Of a stretch of 32,630 nucleotides of DNA, positions 18,594-26,367 are shown piece by piece. A program made the translations under genes and the position numbers. The notes below the pieces were generated by a model that saw nothing but the letters and a program-made list of their open reading frames with translations, made no database searches and was not told the DNA's origin. Source of the DNA: Betaproteobacteria bacterium RBG_16_66_20 (lineage in GTDB: Bacteria; Pseudomonadota; Gammaproteobacteria; Burkholderiales; SG8-39); assembly GCA_001770285.1 (NCBI GenBank), contig MEQQ01000005.1, positions 1 through 32,630 on the forward strand. Direction: 5' to 3'. Numbering within the stretch: position 1 is the first letter of the stretch; each line of letters starts with the position of its first letter.

Positions 18594-19316
18594 ATGCGGA
18601 GGCCGATGCGCGTGTCAGAGAGCAGCACCAAGCAGGTGGAAGGCATTCTCGGCAAGCTGCCGATGTTCCGGCACGTGGCCCCCGCGCAACTGCACAAGCT
18701 GGCGCGGCACGCCGCGCTGCGCCGCGCCGCGAAGGACACGCTGCTCTATGAGCGCGGCGACCCCGCGACCGGCTGCTACGCGCTCATCTACGGCCTGGTG
18801 AAGCTTTCGCTGCGCGGACCCGGCGGCTCGGAAAAGGTGTTGCGCCTGGTCGGCGCCGGCGAGACGTTCGCCGAGTCGGTGATGTTTCACGAACGGCCGC
18901 ACCCGGTGACCGCGCTCGTTCTGGCCGACAGCCAGCTCGTGTTCCTGCCGGCCGAGGCGATCTACGACCTGCTCGAGCATGACCGCAGCTTCGCGCGCGC
19001 GCTGCTTGCGGGCCTGTCGCAGCGCATTCACACGCTGATCGACGACATCGAGGCCTATTCGCTGGAGAGCGGCACCCAGCGCATCGCGGCGTTCCTGCAC
19101 TCGCTGGCGGATCCATCGGGCCCCGCTCCTTCGCGCGTGCGCCTGCCGGCGAACAAGACCGTCATCGCCTCGCGCCTGGGCATCACCAAGGAAACCTTTT
19201 CGCGCCTGCTGCACGAGCTGAGCAGCCAGGGCCTGATCGAAGTCTGCCAGCGCGAGATCGTGCTGCGCGATCCGCCGCGCCTCGCCGAACTGGCGCGCAA
19301 CGGCGCGAATCCCTGA
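18594..19316 (+). CDS. Crp/Fnr family transcriptional regulator lacking the FNR cysteine set
   Basis: cNMP-binding fold plus HTH TVIASRLGITKETFSRLLHELSSQGLIEV (ExxSR recognition helix); only two Cys in the protein; start may be the ATG at 18606. Confidence 0.9.
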   Translation: MRRPMRVSESSTKQVEGILGKLPMFRHVAPAQLHKLARHAALRRAAKDTLLYERGDPATGCYALIYGLVKLSLRGPGGSEKVLRLVGAGETFAESVMFHERPHPVTALVLADSQLVFLPAEAIYDLLEHDRSFARALLAGLSQRIHTLIDDIEAYSLESGTQRIAAFLHSLADPSGPAPSRVRLPANKTVIASRLGITKETFSRLLHELSSQGLIEVCQREIVLRDPPRLAELARNGANP

Positions 19317-19325
19317 GCGCCGCCC

Positions 19326-20027
19326 TCAACCGTGCATCGTCAGGCCGCCCGAGACGCTCAGCGTCTGGCCGGTGATGAAGTCGGCGTCGTCGCTCGCGAG
19401 GAACAGGATCGCGCCGGGAATGTCCTCGGGCCTGCCCAGGCGGCCGATCGGAATCGCGCGCCGGTAGGCCTCGGCGAGCTTCTCGGGATTGCCCGCGCCT
19501 TTCATGAACTCGGTGAGCATGTTGGTCTCGGTGAGCCCGGGGCAGACGGTGTTCAGGCGCACGCCCTTGGAGGCCAGCTCGCGCGCGAGCGTCTTGGTGA
19601 GCGCGATGATGCCGCCCTTGCAGGCCGAGTACACCGCCTCGCCCGAAGAACCGACGCGCCCGGCATCCGAGGCGACGCTCACCACCTTGCCGGCGCCGCG
19701 CGCCACCATGCCGGGCAGCACGCAATGCAGCATGTTCATCGCGCCGACGAGGTTGATCGAGATGATCTTCTGCCAGAACGCGGGATCGGACTTGAGAAAC
19801 GGCTTGAACATGTCCCAGCCCGCATTGTTGACCAGGATATCGACCGGGCCGGCGTCGGCGACGGCGCTCTTGACCGCTTCGTAGTCGGTGATATCGACCT
19901 TCTTTTCGCCGTTCAGGTCGAAGATCAGCACTCTGGTGCCTTCCTCGCGGAACCGTTCGACGATCGCCGCGCCGATGCCGGCGGCGCCTCCGGTGACGAT
20001 GGCGGTCTTGCCGCGCAGTCCTCTCAT
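19326..20027 (-). CDS. badH: SDR family dehydrogenase, BadH-like (2-hydroxycyclohexanecarboxyl-CoA dehydrogenase-type)
   Basis: KTAIVTGGAAGIGAA...PVDILVNNAGWDMFKPF...ASDAGRVGSSGEAVYSACKGG...PIGRLGRPEDIPGAILFLASDDADFITGQTLSVSGGLTMHG, resembling remembered BadH sequence; start assigned at ATG of MRGLRGK. Confidence 0.82.
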   Translation of the reverse strand: MRGLRGKTAIVTGGAAGIGAAIVERFREEGTRVLIFDLNGEKKVDITDYEAVKSAVADAGPVDILVNNAGWDMFKPFLKSDPAFWQKIISINLVGAMNMLHCVLPGMVARGAGKVVSVASDAGRVGSSGEAVYSACKGGIIALTKTLARELASKGVRLNTVCPGLTETNMLTEFMKGAGNPEKLAEAYRRAIPIGRLGRPEDIPGAILFLASDDADFITGQTLSVSGGLTMHG

Positions 20028-20065
20028 GTCGGTCCTTTCATGGTTCTCCCAGGGGTGTGTGGTTC

Positions 20066-20574
20066 TCATTCGCTCATCCTCGGCGGATCGGGGTCCTCGT
20101 CCCAGTCGGCGCTGGGCTGCGGCACGCGTGCCAGCCATTCCTCGATCAGGCGCACGTGCTCGCGCTCCTCCTCGGCCATCTCGGCAGCCGCGGCGCGCAC
20201 CTTCTTCGGCGCCTTGCCGGCGACGATGCCCTCGAAATGCTTCTGCGCGCGCCGCTCGCAGGCGAGCGCGAGCTGCAGCGCATGGTAGGGCTGCATCAGG
20301 TAGTGCAGCGAATCCAGCGGCGCCGATTCGGGCCCTTCGCCTTCTTCCCAGGCGAAGGCCACCGGCAGCGCCGGCAGGCTGGGCCAGCCCATCTCCTCGA
20401 GGATGCGCTTGGCTGCAGCGCCTCGATCTTCGAGAGCTTGCGGAACAGGTCCGCGACCTCGCGGTTGTTGTGCGTGTCGAGCTGCTCGGCGAACTGCGCG
20501 TAACGCTCGGTCGCCTCCAGCTCCATGGTGTAGGCCTGGGCCATGAAATCGGCGTATGCGTTTTCTTTCGCCAT
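20066..20574 (-). pseudogene. ferritin-like/rubrerythrin-type diiron-fold protein, interrupted by a 1-nt frameshift
   Basis: N-terminal half MAKENAYADFMAQAYTMELEATERYAQFAEQLDTHNNREVADLFRKLSKIEAL in one frame; C-terminal half ...MGWPSLPALPVAFAWEEG...CERRAQKHFEGIV...EEEREHVRLIEEWLARV in another. Confidence 0.75.
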
Positions 20575-20575
20575 C

Positions 20576-21415
20576 CTAGCCTCCCTGCAATTCGAAGCGC
20601 CGCCCGAGCTCGGCGACCGTGCTGGTCGCCGGCACCGCGCCGCGATACGGCTTGCGGTTTCCCTTGTACAGCACGCCGATGTTGAAACCGTCGTCGGTCA
20701 TGATGCGGCGCGCCGCGCGCGCCGGGTCATCGGTCGGCGCAACCGGCGCCGGATGCGCGCGTTCCTTCCAGGCGCGCTGGTCGGGGCGGAACGTGACGCA
20801 CGGCGAGAGCACCTCCACGAAGGAGAAGCCGGGATGGCGCACCGCCTCGGCGAGGATCGCGGCGGTGCCGTTCGGGTCGCCGGAGAAGGCGCGCGCGACG
20901 AAATTGGCGCCCGAGGCGAGCGCGATCACCAGCGGGTGGAATTCGCGCACTCCCGAGCCCCCCGGCGAGAGCTTGGAGTCCCAGTCGGGTTCGGTGGTGG
21001 GCGAGGCCTGCCCCTTGGTCATGCCGTAGACGTGGTTGTCCATCACGATATAGGTGAGATCCACGTTGCGGCGGCAGGCATGCAGGAAATGGTTGCCGCC
21101 GATCGAGTAACCGTCGCCGTCGCCGCTCGCCACCAGCACCGTGAGATCGGGGCGCGCGACCTTCAGCCCGGTCGCCGCCGCGAGCGAGCGTCCGTGCACG
21201 CCGTGAAAGCCGTAGCAGGTGGTATACGCGGGAATGCGCGACGAGCAGCCGATGCCGGAGACCACCGCGACGTTCTCGGGGCGCAGGCCGAGCGCGGCGA
21301 GCGCCTTGGTGACCGAGGAGAGCACCGAATAGTCGCCGCAGCCCGGGCACCAGATCGGCTTGTAGTCGGATTTGAAGTCCTTCGCGGCGAGCGCCGCCGA
21401 GGCGGGTGGATTCAT
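20576..21415 (-). CDS. korB: 2-oxoacid (2-oxoglutarate):ferredoxin oxidoreductase beta subunit
   Basis: KPIWCPGCGDYSVLSSVTKALAALGL...VSGIGCSSRIPAY...HGVHGRSLAAATGLKVARPDLTVLVASGDGDGYSIGGNHFLHACRRNVDLTYIVMDNHVYGMTKGQASPTT. Confidence 0.93.
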   Translation of the reverse strand: MNPPASAALAAKDFKSDYKPIWCPGCGDYSVLSSVTKALAALGLRPENVAVVSGIGCSSRIPAYTTCYGFHGVHGRSLAAATGLKVARPDLTVLVASGDGDGYSIGGNHFLHACRRNVDLTYIVMDNHVYGMTKGQASPTTEPDWDSKLSPGGSGVREFHPLVIALASGANFVARAFSGDPNGTAAILAEAVRHPGFSFVEVLSPCVTFRPDQRAWKERAHPAPVAPTDDPARAARRIMTDDGFNIGVLYKGNRKPYRGAVPATSTVAELGRRFELQGG

Positions 21416-21425
21416 ATTAGGTATC

Positions 21426-23165
21426 TCATTTGCGCCCCAATTCCAGCAGGCGCCGGTAGATTTCGTCGGGACGGAACGGCAGGGGGCCCGGCCGGCGCAG
21501 GCTTGCCACCTCGCCCGGCAGGTCGTATTCGCCGCGCAGATAGCGCAGGAACTGGCCGCTGTGGTTCTGCTCGACCACCAGCACGCGCTTGACGCCGGCG
21601 AGGGCCTGCTTCAGCCGCTCGGGCTGCGCAGGCGAGAGCAGCCGCAGCGACACCAGCCGCGCGGCAACGCCGTCGGCGCGCGCGCGCGCGATTCCCTCGC
21701 GCACCGGCCCCGTGCAGGAGCCGAAAGTGAGCACCGCAATATCGCCCTCGCCGTCGCACCCGCCCTCCTGGCTCGCCCAGTTCTCCCCCGGGTCGAGCTG
21801 CGCGAGCTTGCGCGCGCGCTTGTCCATCTGGGCGAGGTGGTCCGAGGCCTGCGATGACGGTATGCCGCGCTCATTGTGCTCGAGCCCATCGGCGGTGTAG
21901 GCGAGGCCCGGCGTGCCCGGCAGCGCCATCGGCGAAACCCCGGACTCGGTCAGCGCATAGCGCTTGTACGCGGCGCCGTTTTTCGCCGTCAGTCTTGCAA
22001 CAACCCGATCTTGAAAAACCGGAACATCCACTACCGCTCGCGCCTGGCCGAAGTACTGGTCGGAAAGCACGATCGCCGGAACCTGCAGCGATTCGGCCAG
22101 ATGCACCGCCCATTCGGTCGCGCCGAGGCAGTCGGCGAGCGAGTTCGGCGCCACCACCACGTGCGGCGCATCGCCATGCAGCCCGTAGAGCGCGATGTTG
22201 AGGTCGGCCTGCTCGCTCTTGGTGGCGATGCCGGTGGAGGGGCCGGTGCGCATCACGTCCACCACCACGACCGGGATTTCGGCCGTGACGCCGAGGCCGA
22301 GCGCCTCGATCATCAGGGAAAGGCCCGGGCCGGAGGTCGCGGTCAGCGCGGGCGCGCCGCCGTAGGAGGCGCCCAGGATCATGTTGATCGACGCCAGTTC
22401 GTCCTCGGCCTGCACCAGCGTGCCGCCGAGCTTGGCGAGCGCCGGCGCCATGTACTCGAGCAGCTCGGTCGCCGGCGTGATCGGGTATGCCGCGACGAAG
22501 CGCACTCCGCCGCGCAGCGCGCCCAGTCCCGCGGCCTCGTTGCCGGTAATCAGCCAGCGCACGGTCTTCGGCGGGGGCGGCGGCAGCGGGAAGTCTTCGC
22601 GCGCCGCGGCCTGCGCCATGCCGAGCCGGGCGGCATTGATCCCCGCCTCGCGCCCCTTCTTCATCGACCTGGCGACCGCGCGCTCCACCGCCTGCGCAGG
22701 GAGCCGCATCAGCCCGGCGAGCACGCCGAGCGCCACCATGTTGGGCCAGCCGCCTTCGATCTGCTTGGCGAGCGCCTTCAACGGCAGCGGCAGGTAGCGT
22801 GCGCCGCTCTTCAGGAAAAGCTCCGGCGGATCGCCCTGCGCCGGGTCGCCGATGAGCAGGCTGGAAGAATCCAGCGGGATCTCGGCGGCGAAGCGCCCGA
22901 TGTTCTGCCAGTCGATCGCCGCGAGCACCGCGAAGCGGTCGTCCTGCGCGTCGGTCGGAAAGCTGCACACGCGCACCATCGCGGCGGCCTCGCCGCCCCG
23001 GATCTGCGGCCCGCTGGTGCGCGTCATCAGGCTGTAGTAGCCGGCCTGGGCCGCCGCTTCCAGCAACATATTGCCGGCTGTCATCACGCCCGCGCCGCCG
23101 CTGCCGGCGAGCGCCACCGAAACCGAGCCGTGGCCGGGGTGCAAAGGGGTTTGTCCTGCTGTCAT
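21426..23165 (-). CDS. korA: 2-oxoacid (2-oxoglutarate):ferredoxin oxidoreductase alpha subunit (fused gamma-alpha)
   Basis: gamma domain VALAGSGGAGVMTAGNMLLEAAAQAGYYSLMTRTSGPQIRGGEAA plus alpha domain ITGNEAAGLGALRGGVRFVAAYPITPATELLEYMA...TATSGPGLSLMIEALGLG; ATG start at 23165 (TTG at 23174 also possible). Confidence 0.93.
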   Translation of the reverse strand: MTAGQTPLHPGHGSVSVALAGSGGAGVMTAGNMLLEAAAQAGYYSLMTRTSGPQIRGGEAAAMVRVCSFPTDAQDDRFAVLAAIDWQNIGRFAAEIPLDSSSLLIGDPAQGDPPELFLKSGARYLPLPLKALAKQIEGGWPNMVALGVLAGLMRLPAQAVERAVARSMKKGREAGINAARLGMAQAAAREDFPLPPPPPKTVRWLITGNEAAGLGALRGGVRFVAAYPITPATELLEYMAPALAKLGGTLVQAEDELASINMILGASYGGAPALTATSGPGLSLMIEALGLGVTAEIPVVVVDVMRTGPSTGIATKSEQADLNIALYGLHGDAPHVVVAPNSLADCLGATEWAVHLAESLQVPAIVLSDQYFGQARAVVDVPVFQDRVVARLTAKNGAAYKRYALTESGVSPMALPGTPGLAYTADGLEHNERGIPSSQASDHLAQMDKRARKLAQLDPGENWASQEGGCDGEGDIAVLTFGSCTGPVREGIARARADGVAARLVSLRLLSPAQPERLKQALAGVKRVLVVEQNHSGQFLRYLRGEYDLPGEVASLRRPGPLPFRPDEIYRRLLELGRK

Positions 23166-23199
23166 GCCCGCCAATGTGGCCCAAACGCATGGACTTTCC

Positions 23200-23213
23200 T
23201 TGAACTAGATCAA
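23200..23213. promoter_or_regulatory. FNR/CRP-type box in the kor/oah divergent intergenic region
   Basis: TTGAA-CTAG-ATCAA, 9/10; plus-strand -10 TATAAA (23236-23241) 22 nt away, placing the box near -41.5. Confidence 0.75.
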
Positions 23214-23235
23214 ATCGGTGCGCATTAGGCGGGGG

Positions 23236-23241
23236 TATAAA
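23236..23241 (+). promoter_or_regulatory. candidate -10 element of the oah-bcr operon promoter
   Basis: TATAAA at class II spacing from the FNR-type box. Confidence 0.6.
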
Positions 23242-23253
23242 AGGGCCTAAATC

Positions 23254-23267
23254 GGTATTTGGATACC
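23254..23267. promoter_or_regulatory. perfect 5-4-5 palindrome, candidate operator
   Basis: GGTAT-TTGG-ATACC immediately downstream of the inferred transcription start. Confidence 0.5.
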
Positions 23268-23304
23268 TAATTAGCCTGGACAGCACCGGAACGAAAGGAA
23301 AGCG

Positions 23305-24414
23305 ATGGCCGCGCCCCTGACCAATACCCTCCATGACCACGACCTGGCCGCGCCGTCGTCGCCCGGCGTGCGCTACGAGAAGCGCCCCGCCACGACGCCC
23401 GACGGCAAGCGCGTGCCGGGCCTCTACAACGCCTGGATCTGGCTCGACAACCAGGCGCAATACAATTCCTACACCACCGAGATGGTCAAGGCGGTGATCC
23501 TCGCTTTCCGCGCCGCGTCAAACGCGCGCGACGTATCGAGCGTCGTCTTCACCGGCGCGGGCGACAAGGCGTTCTGCACCGGCGGCAACACCAAGGAATA
23601 CGCCGAGTATTACGCCGGGCGCCCCCAGGAATACCGCCAGTACATGCGCCTGTTCAACGATATGGTCTCGGCGATCCTCGCCTGCGACAAGCCGGTCATC
23701 GCGCGCGTCAACGGCATGCGCATCGGCGGCGGGCAGGAGATCGGCATGGCGTGCGACTTCTCGGTGGCGCAGGACCTGGCGCGCTTCGGCCAGGCCGGGC
23801 CGAAGCACGGCTCGGCGCCGATCGGCGGCGCAACCGACTTTCTGCCGGTGATGGTGGGCGCGGAGCGCGCGATGGCGGCCTGCGTGCTGTGCGAGCCGTT
23901 CTCGGCGCACGAGGCCTACCATATGGGGATCCTCACCGACATCACCCCGGCGCTGAAGGTGGACGGCAAGTTCATCGCCAACCCTTTGGTGGAGACGCAG
24001 AAGGCTTTCGACGAGTTCGGCCGTGTCGCATTCGGAAAATCGAAAACCGGACAGGCGTTGAAGGATGGCAAGGCACTGCTCGCCAAAGGGCAGGTGGACC
24101 TTGCGCTGCTCGACGCCAAGGTCGAGGAACTTTGCGCCAAGATGCTGCTCACCTTTCCCGAGTGCACCATCAAGACGGTCGAGGAGCTGCGCAAGCCCAA
24201 GCTCGAGGCCTGGAACCGGAACAAGGAGAACCATCGCGCCTGGCTCGCGCTCAACATGATGACCGAGGCGCGCGCCGGGTTCACCGCGTTCAACGAGGGA
24301 ACCAAGGACGACCGCGAGGTCGACTTCGTGCTGCTGCGGCAGCGCCTGGCGGCCGGCGACAGCTGGGTCGGCCCGCTGCACGACGCGATCCAGCCGCGAG
24401 GGAAACATGGCTGA
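23305..24414 (+). CDS. oah: 6-oxocyclohex-1-ene-1-carbonyl-CoA hydrolase
   Basis: 369 aa; LYNAWIWLDNQAQYNSYTTEMVKAVILAFRAASNARDV...AFCTGGNTKEYAEYYAGRPQEYRQYMRLFNDMVSAILACDKPVIARVNGMRIGGGQEIGMACDF, characteristic of Oah/BamA. Confidence 0.93.
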   Translation: MAAPLTNTLHDHDLAAPSSPGVRYEKRPATTPDGKRVPGLYNAWIWLDNQAQYNSYTTEMVKAVILAFRAASNARDVSSVVFTGAGDKAFCTGGNTKEYAEYYAGRPQEYRQYMRLFNDMVSAILACDKPVIARVNGMRIGGGQEIGMACDFSVAQDLARFGQAGPKHGSAPIGGATDFLPVMVGAERAMAACVLCEPFSAHEAYHMGILTDITPALKVDGKFIANPLVETQKAFDEFGRVAFGKSKTGQALKDGKALLAKGQVDLALLDAKVEELCAKMLLTFPECTIKTVEELRKPKLEAWNRNKENHRAWLALNMMTEARAGFTAFNEGTKDDREVDFVLLRQRLAAGDSWVGPLHDAIQPRGKHG

Positions 24415-25177
24415 CGGACCCCTCAAGGTCTGGACCGAGCGCGACGGCCGGCTGCTGCGGCTGCGGCTTGCCCGGCCCAAGGCCAACATCGTCGATGCGG
24501 CGATGATTTCGGCTCTGCGCGCGGCTCTCGCCGCGCATCGAGGCAACTCGGCACTGCTCGCGGTGCTGCTCGATGCCGAAGGTCCGCACTTTTCCTTCGG
24601 CGCCAGCGTCGAAGAACATCTCCCGGGCGGCTGCGCCGAAATGCTCGCCGGGCTGCACGCCCTGGTCATCGAGATGCTCGAATGGCCCGCGCCCATTCTG
24701 GTCGCGGTGCGCGGGCAATGCCTGGGCGGAGGACTGGAACTGGCGATGGCGGGAAGCCAGATATTCGCGGCCAACGACGCCAAACTCGGCCAGCCCGAGA
24801 TCCAGCTTGGCGTATTCGCGCCCGCCGCTTCGTGTCTGCTTGCTGCGCGCGTGGGCCAGGCCGTGGCCGAAGACCTGCTCCTGTCAGGCCGCTCGATCGA
24901 TGCCGCGGAAGCCGTGCGGATCGGCCTTGCGGCCGGCGCCGCCGCCGACCCCGAGGCCGCCGCCTTGGATTACTTCGAGAAATATTTTTCCAGGCGCAGC
25001 GCCGCCGCGCTCGCCTGCGCGGTGACCGCCGCCCGCGGCGGCTATGTGCCGGAAGTGAAGCGCCGTCTTGCCGAAGTCGAGCGGCTGTACGTCGACCGAA
25101 CGATCAAGACCCACGACGCGAACGAAGGCCTCACCGCTTTCATCGCCAAGCGTGCGCCAAAATGGGAGCACCGATGA
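24407..25177 (+). CDS. dch: cyclohexa-1,5-dienecarbonyl-CoA hydratase
   Basis: enoyl-CoA hydratase family, LRLARPKANIVDAAMISALRAAL...RGQCLGGGLELAMAGSQIFAANDAKLGQPEIQLGVFAP; sits between oah and bcrC. Confidence 0.9.
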   Translation: MADGPLKVWTERDGRLLRLRLARPKANIVDAAMISALRAALAAHRGNSALLAVLLDAEGPHFSFGASVEEHLPGGCAEMLAGLHALVIEMLEWPAPILVAVRGQCLGGGLELAMAGSQIFAANDAKLGQPEIQLGVFAPAASCLLAARVGQAVAEDLLLSGRSIDAAEAVRIGLAAGAAADPEAAALDYFEKYFSRRSAAALACAVTAARGGYVPEVKRRLAEVERLYVDRTIKTHDANEGLTAFIAKRAPKWEHR

Positions 25178-26367
25178 GCCAGCAGATAGCAGGAACGCCC
25201 TCGGGCGTTGGCGCAATCGTAGCGCGCTGCGAGCAGCTGTTCGAGGACCTGCACTTCAACGCGGTCAAGCAATGGAAGGCCGCGGCGCCGGGGCGCAAGG
25301 CGATCGGCTTCATGCCGATCTACGTGCCGCGCGAGATCGTGCACGCCGCCGGCATGCTGCCGGTCGGAATTTTCGGCGGCGGCGACCAGATGGAAGTGAT
25401 CCAGGGCGACGCCTACTACCAGAGCTACATCTGCCGCATTCCGCGCTCGACGCTCGAAATGGGGCTCACGGGCCGCCTGGACTGCCTCGACGGGATGCTG
25501 TTTCCGTCGATCTGCGACGTGATCCGCAATCTGTCGGGCATGTGGCAGATCCTGTTCAAGGACAAGTACGTGCGCTACATCGACGTGCCGCAGAACTACC
25601 TGGACTCCGTCGGCGGCGAGTTCTACATCCACGAGATGCAGGAGCTGCGCGACGACCTGGGCAAGCTTGCCGGCAAGGCGATCACGGATGACGCGCTGCG
25701 CGCGTCGATCGCGGTCTACAACGACAACCGGCGCGCGGTGCAGGACCTGTATGCGTATCGCGCCAGGAAACCCTGGCAGGCGCCGACCTCCGAGGTCTAC
25801 CTGGTGATTCGCGCCGGCATGGTGCTGCCTCCCGAGGAGCACACCGGGCTCATCAGGGAATACTTGATTTCCTGTGAAAAGGAAAACCGGCCCAAACGGG
25901 ATAACGCCCGCGTCGTCCTCACCGGCTCGTTCTGCGAGCAGCCGCCGCTGGGCCTGATCAAGTCGATCGAGATGGCCGGCTGCTACGTGGTCGACGACGA
26001 CTTCGGACTGGTGCACCGCTGGCTGCTGGACGAAGTGCCCGCGACCGGGGACCCGCTGCAGGAATTGTCCAAGGCGTTCCTGCACCGCTCCAACCAGCAG
26101 GCATCGAAATACGACGAGAAAAAGGAAGACAAGGGCAAGCTCCTGGTGCATTCGGTGAAGTTCTACGGTGCCGAAGGCGTGATCTTCGCGGCGCCGTCGT
26201 TCTGCGACCCGGCGCTGCTGGAGCGCCCGATGCTGCAGGACGTGCTCGCCAGGCAGAAGATCCCCTACACCGCTTTCAAATTCGCCGAAAATACGGGCCA
26301 GATGGCCCCGATCCGCGAGCAGGCCGGAACCTTCGCCGACTCGATCAAACTTTGGAGCGCCGCATGA
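25174..26367 (+). CDS. bcrC: benzoyl-CoA reductase subunit C
   Basis: HgdB/FldB-like family, KAIGFMPIYVPREIVHAAGMLPVGIFGGGDQMEVIQGDAYYQSYICRIPRSTLEMGL; ATG 25174 overlaps dch stop (ATGA). Confidence 0.93.
   Translation: MSQQIAGTPSGVGAIVARCEQLFEDLHFNAVKQWKAAAPGRKAIGFMPIYVPREIVHAAGMLPVGIFGGGDQMEVIQGDAYYQSYICRIPRSTLEMGLTGRLDCLDGMLFPSICDVIRNLSGMWQILFKDKYVRYIDVPQNYLDSVGGEFYIHEMQELRDDLGKLAGKAITDDALRASIAVYNDNRRAVQDLYAYRARKPWQAPTSEVYLVIRAGMVLPPEEHTGLIREYLISCEKENRPKRDNARVVLTGSFCEQPPLGLIKSIEMAGCYVVDDDFGLVHRWLLDEVPATGDPLQELSKAFLHRSNQQASKYDEKKEDKGKLLVHSVKFYGAEGVIFAAPSFCDPALLERPMLQDVLARQKIPYTAFKFAENTGQMAPIREQAGTFADSIKLWSAA

Noticed and set aside
24682-26367. 561-aa ORF as a longer BcrC
   Set aside because: The first ~164 codons are out-of-frame dch sequence; the true start is the ATG at 25174 overlapping the dch stop.
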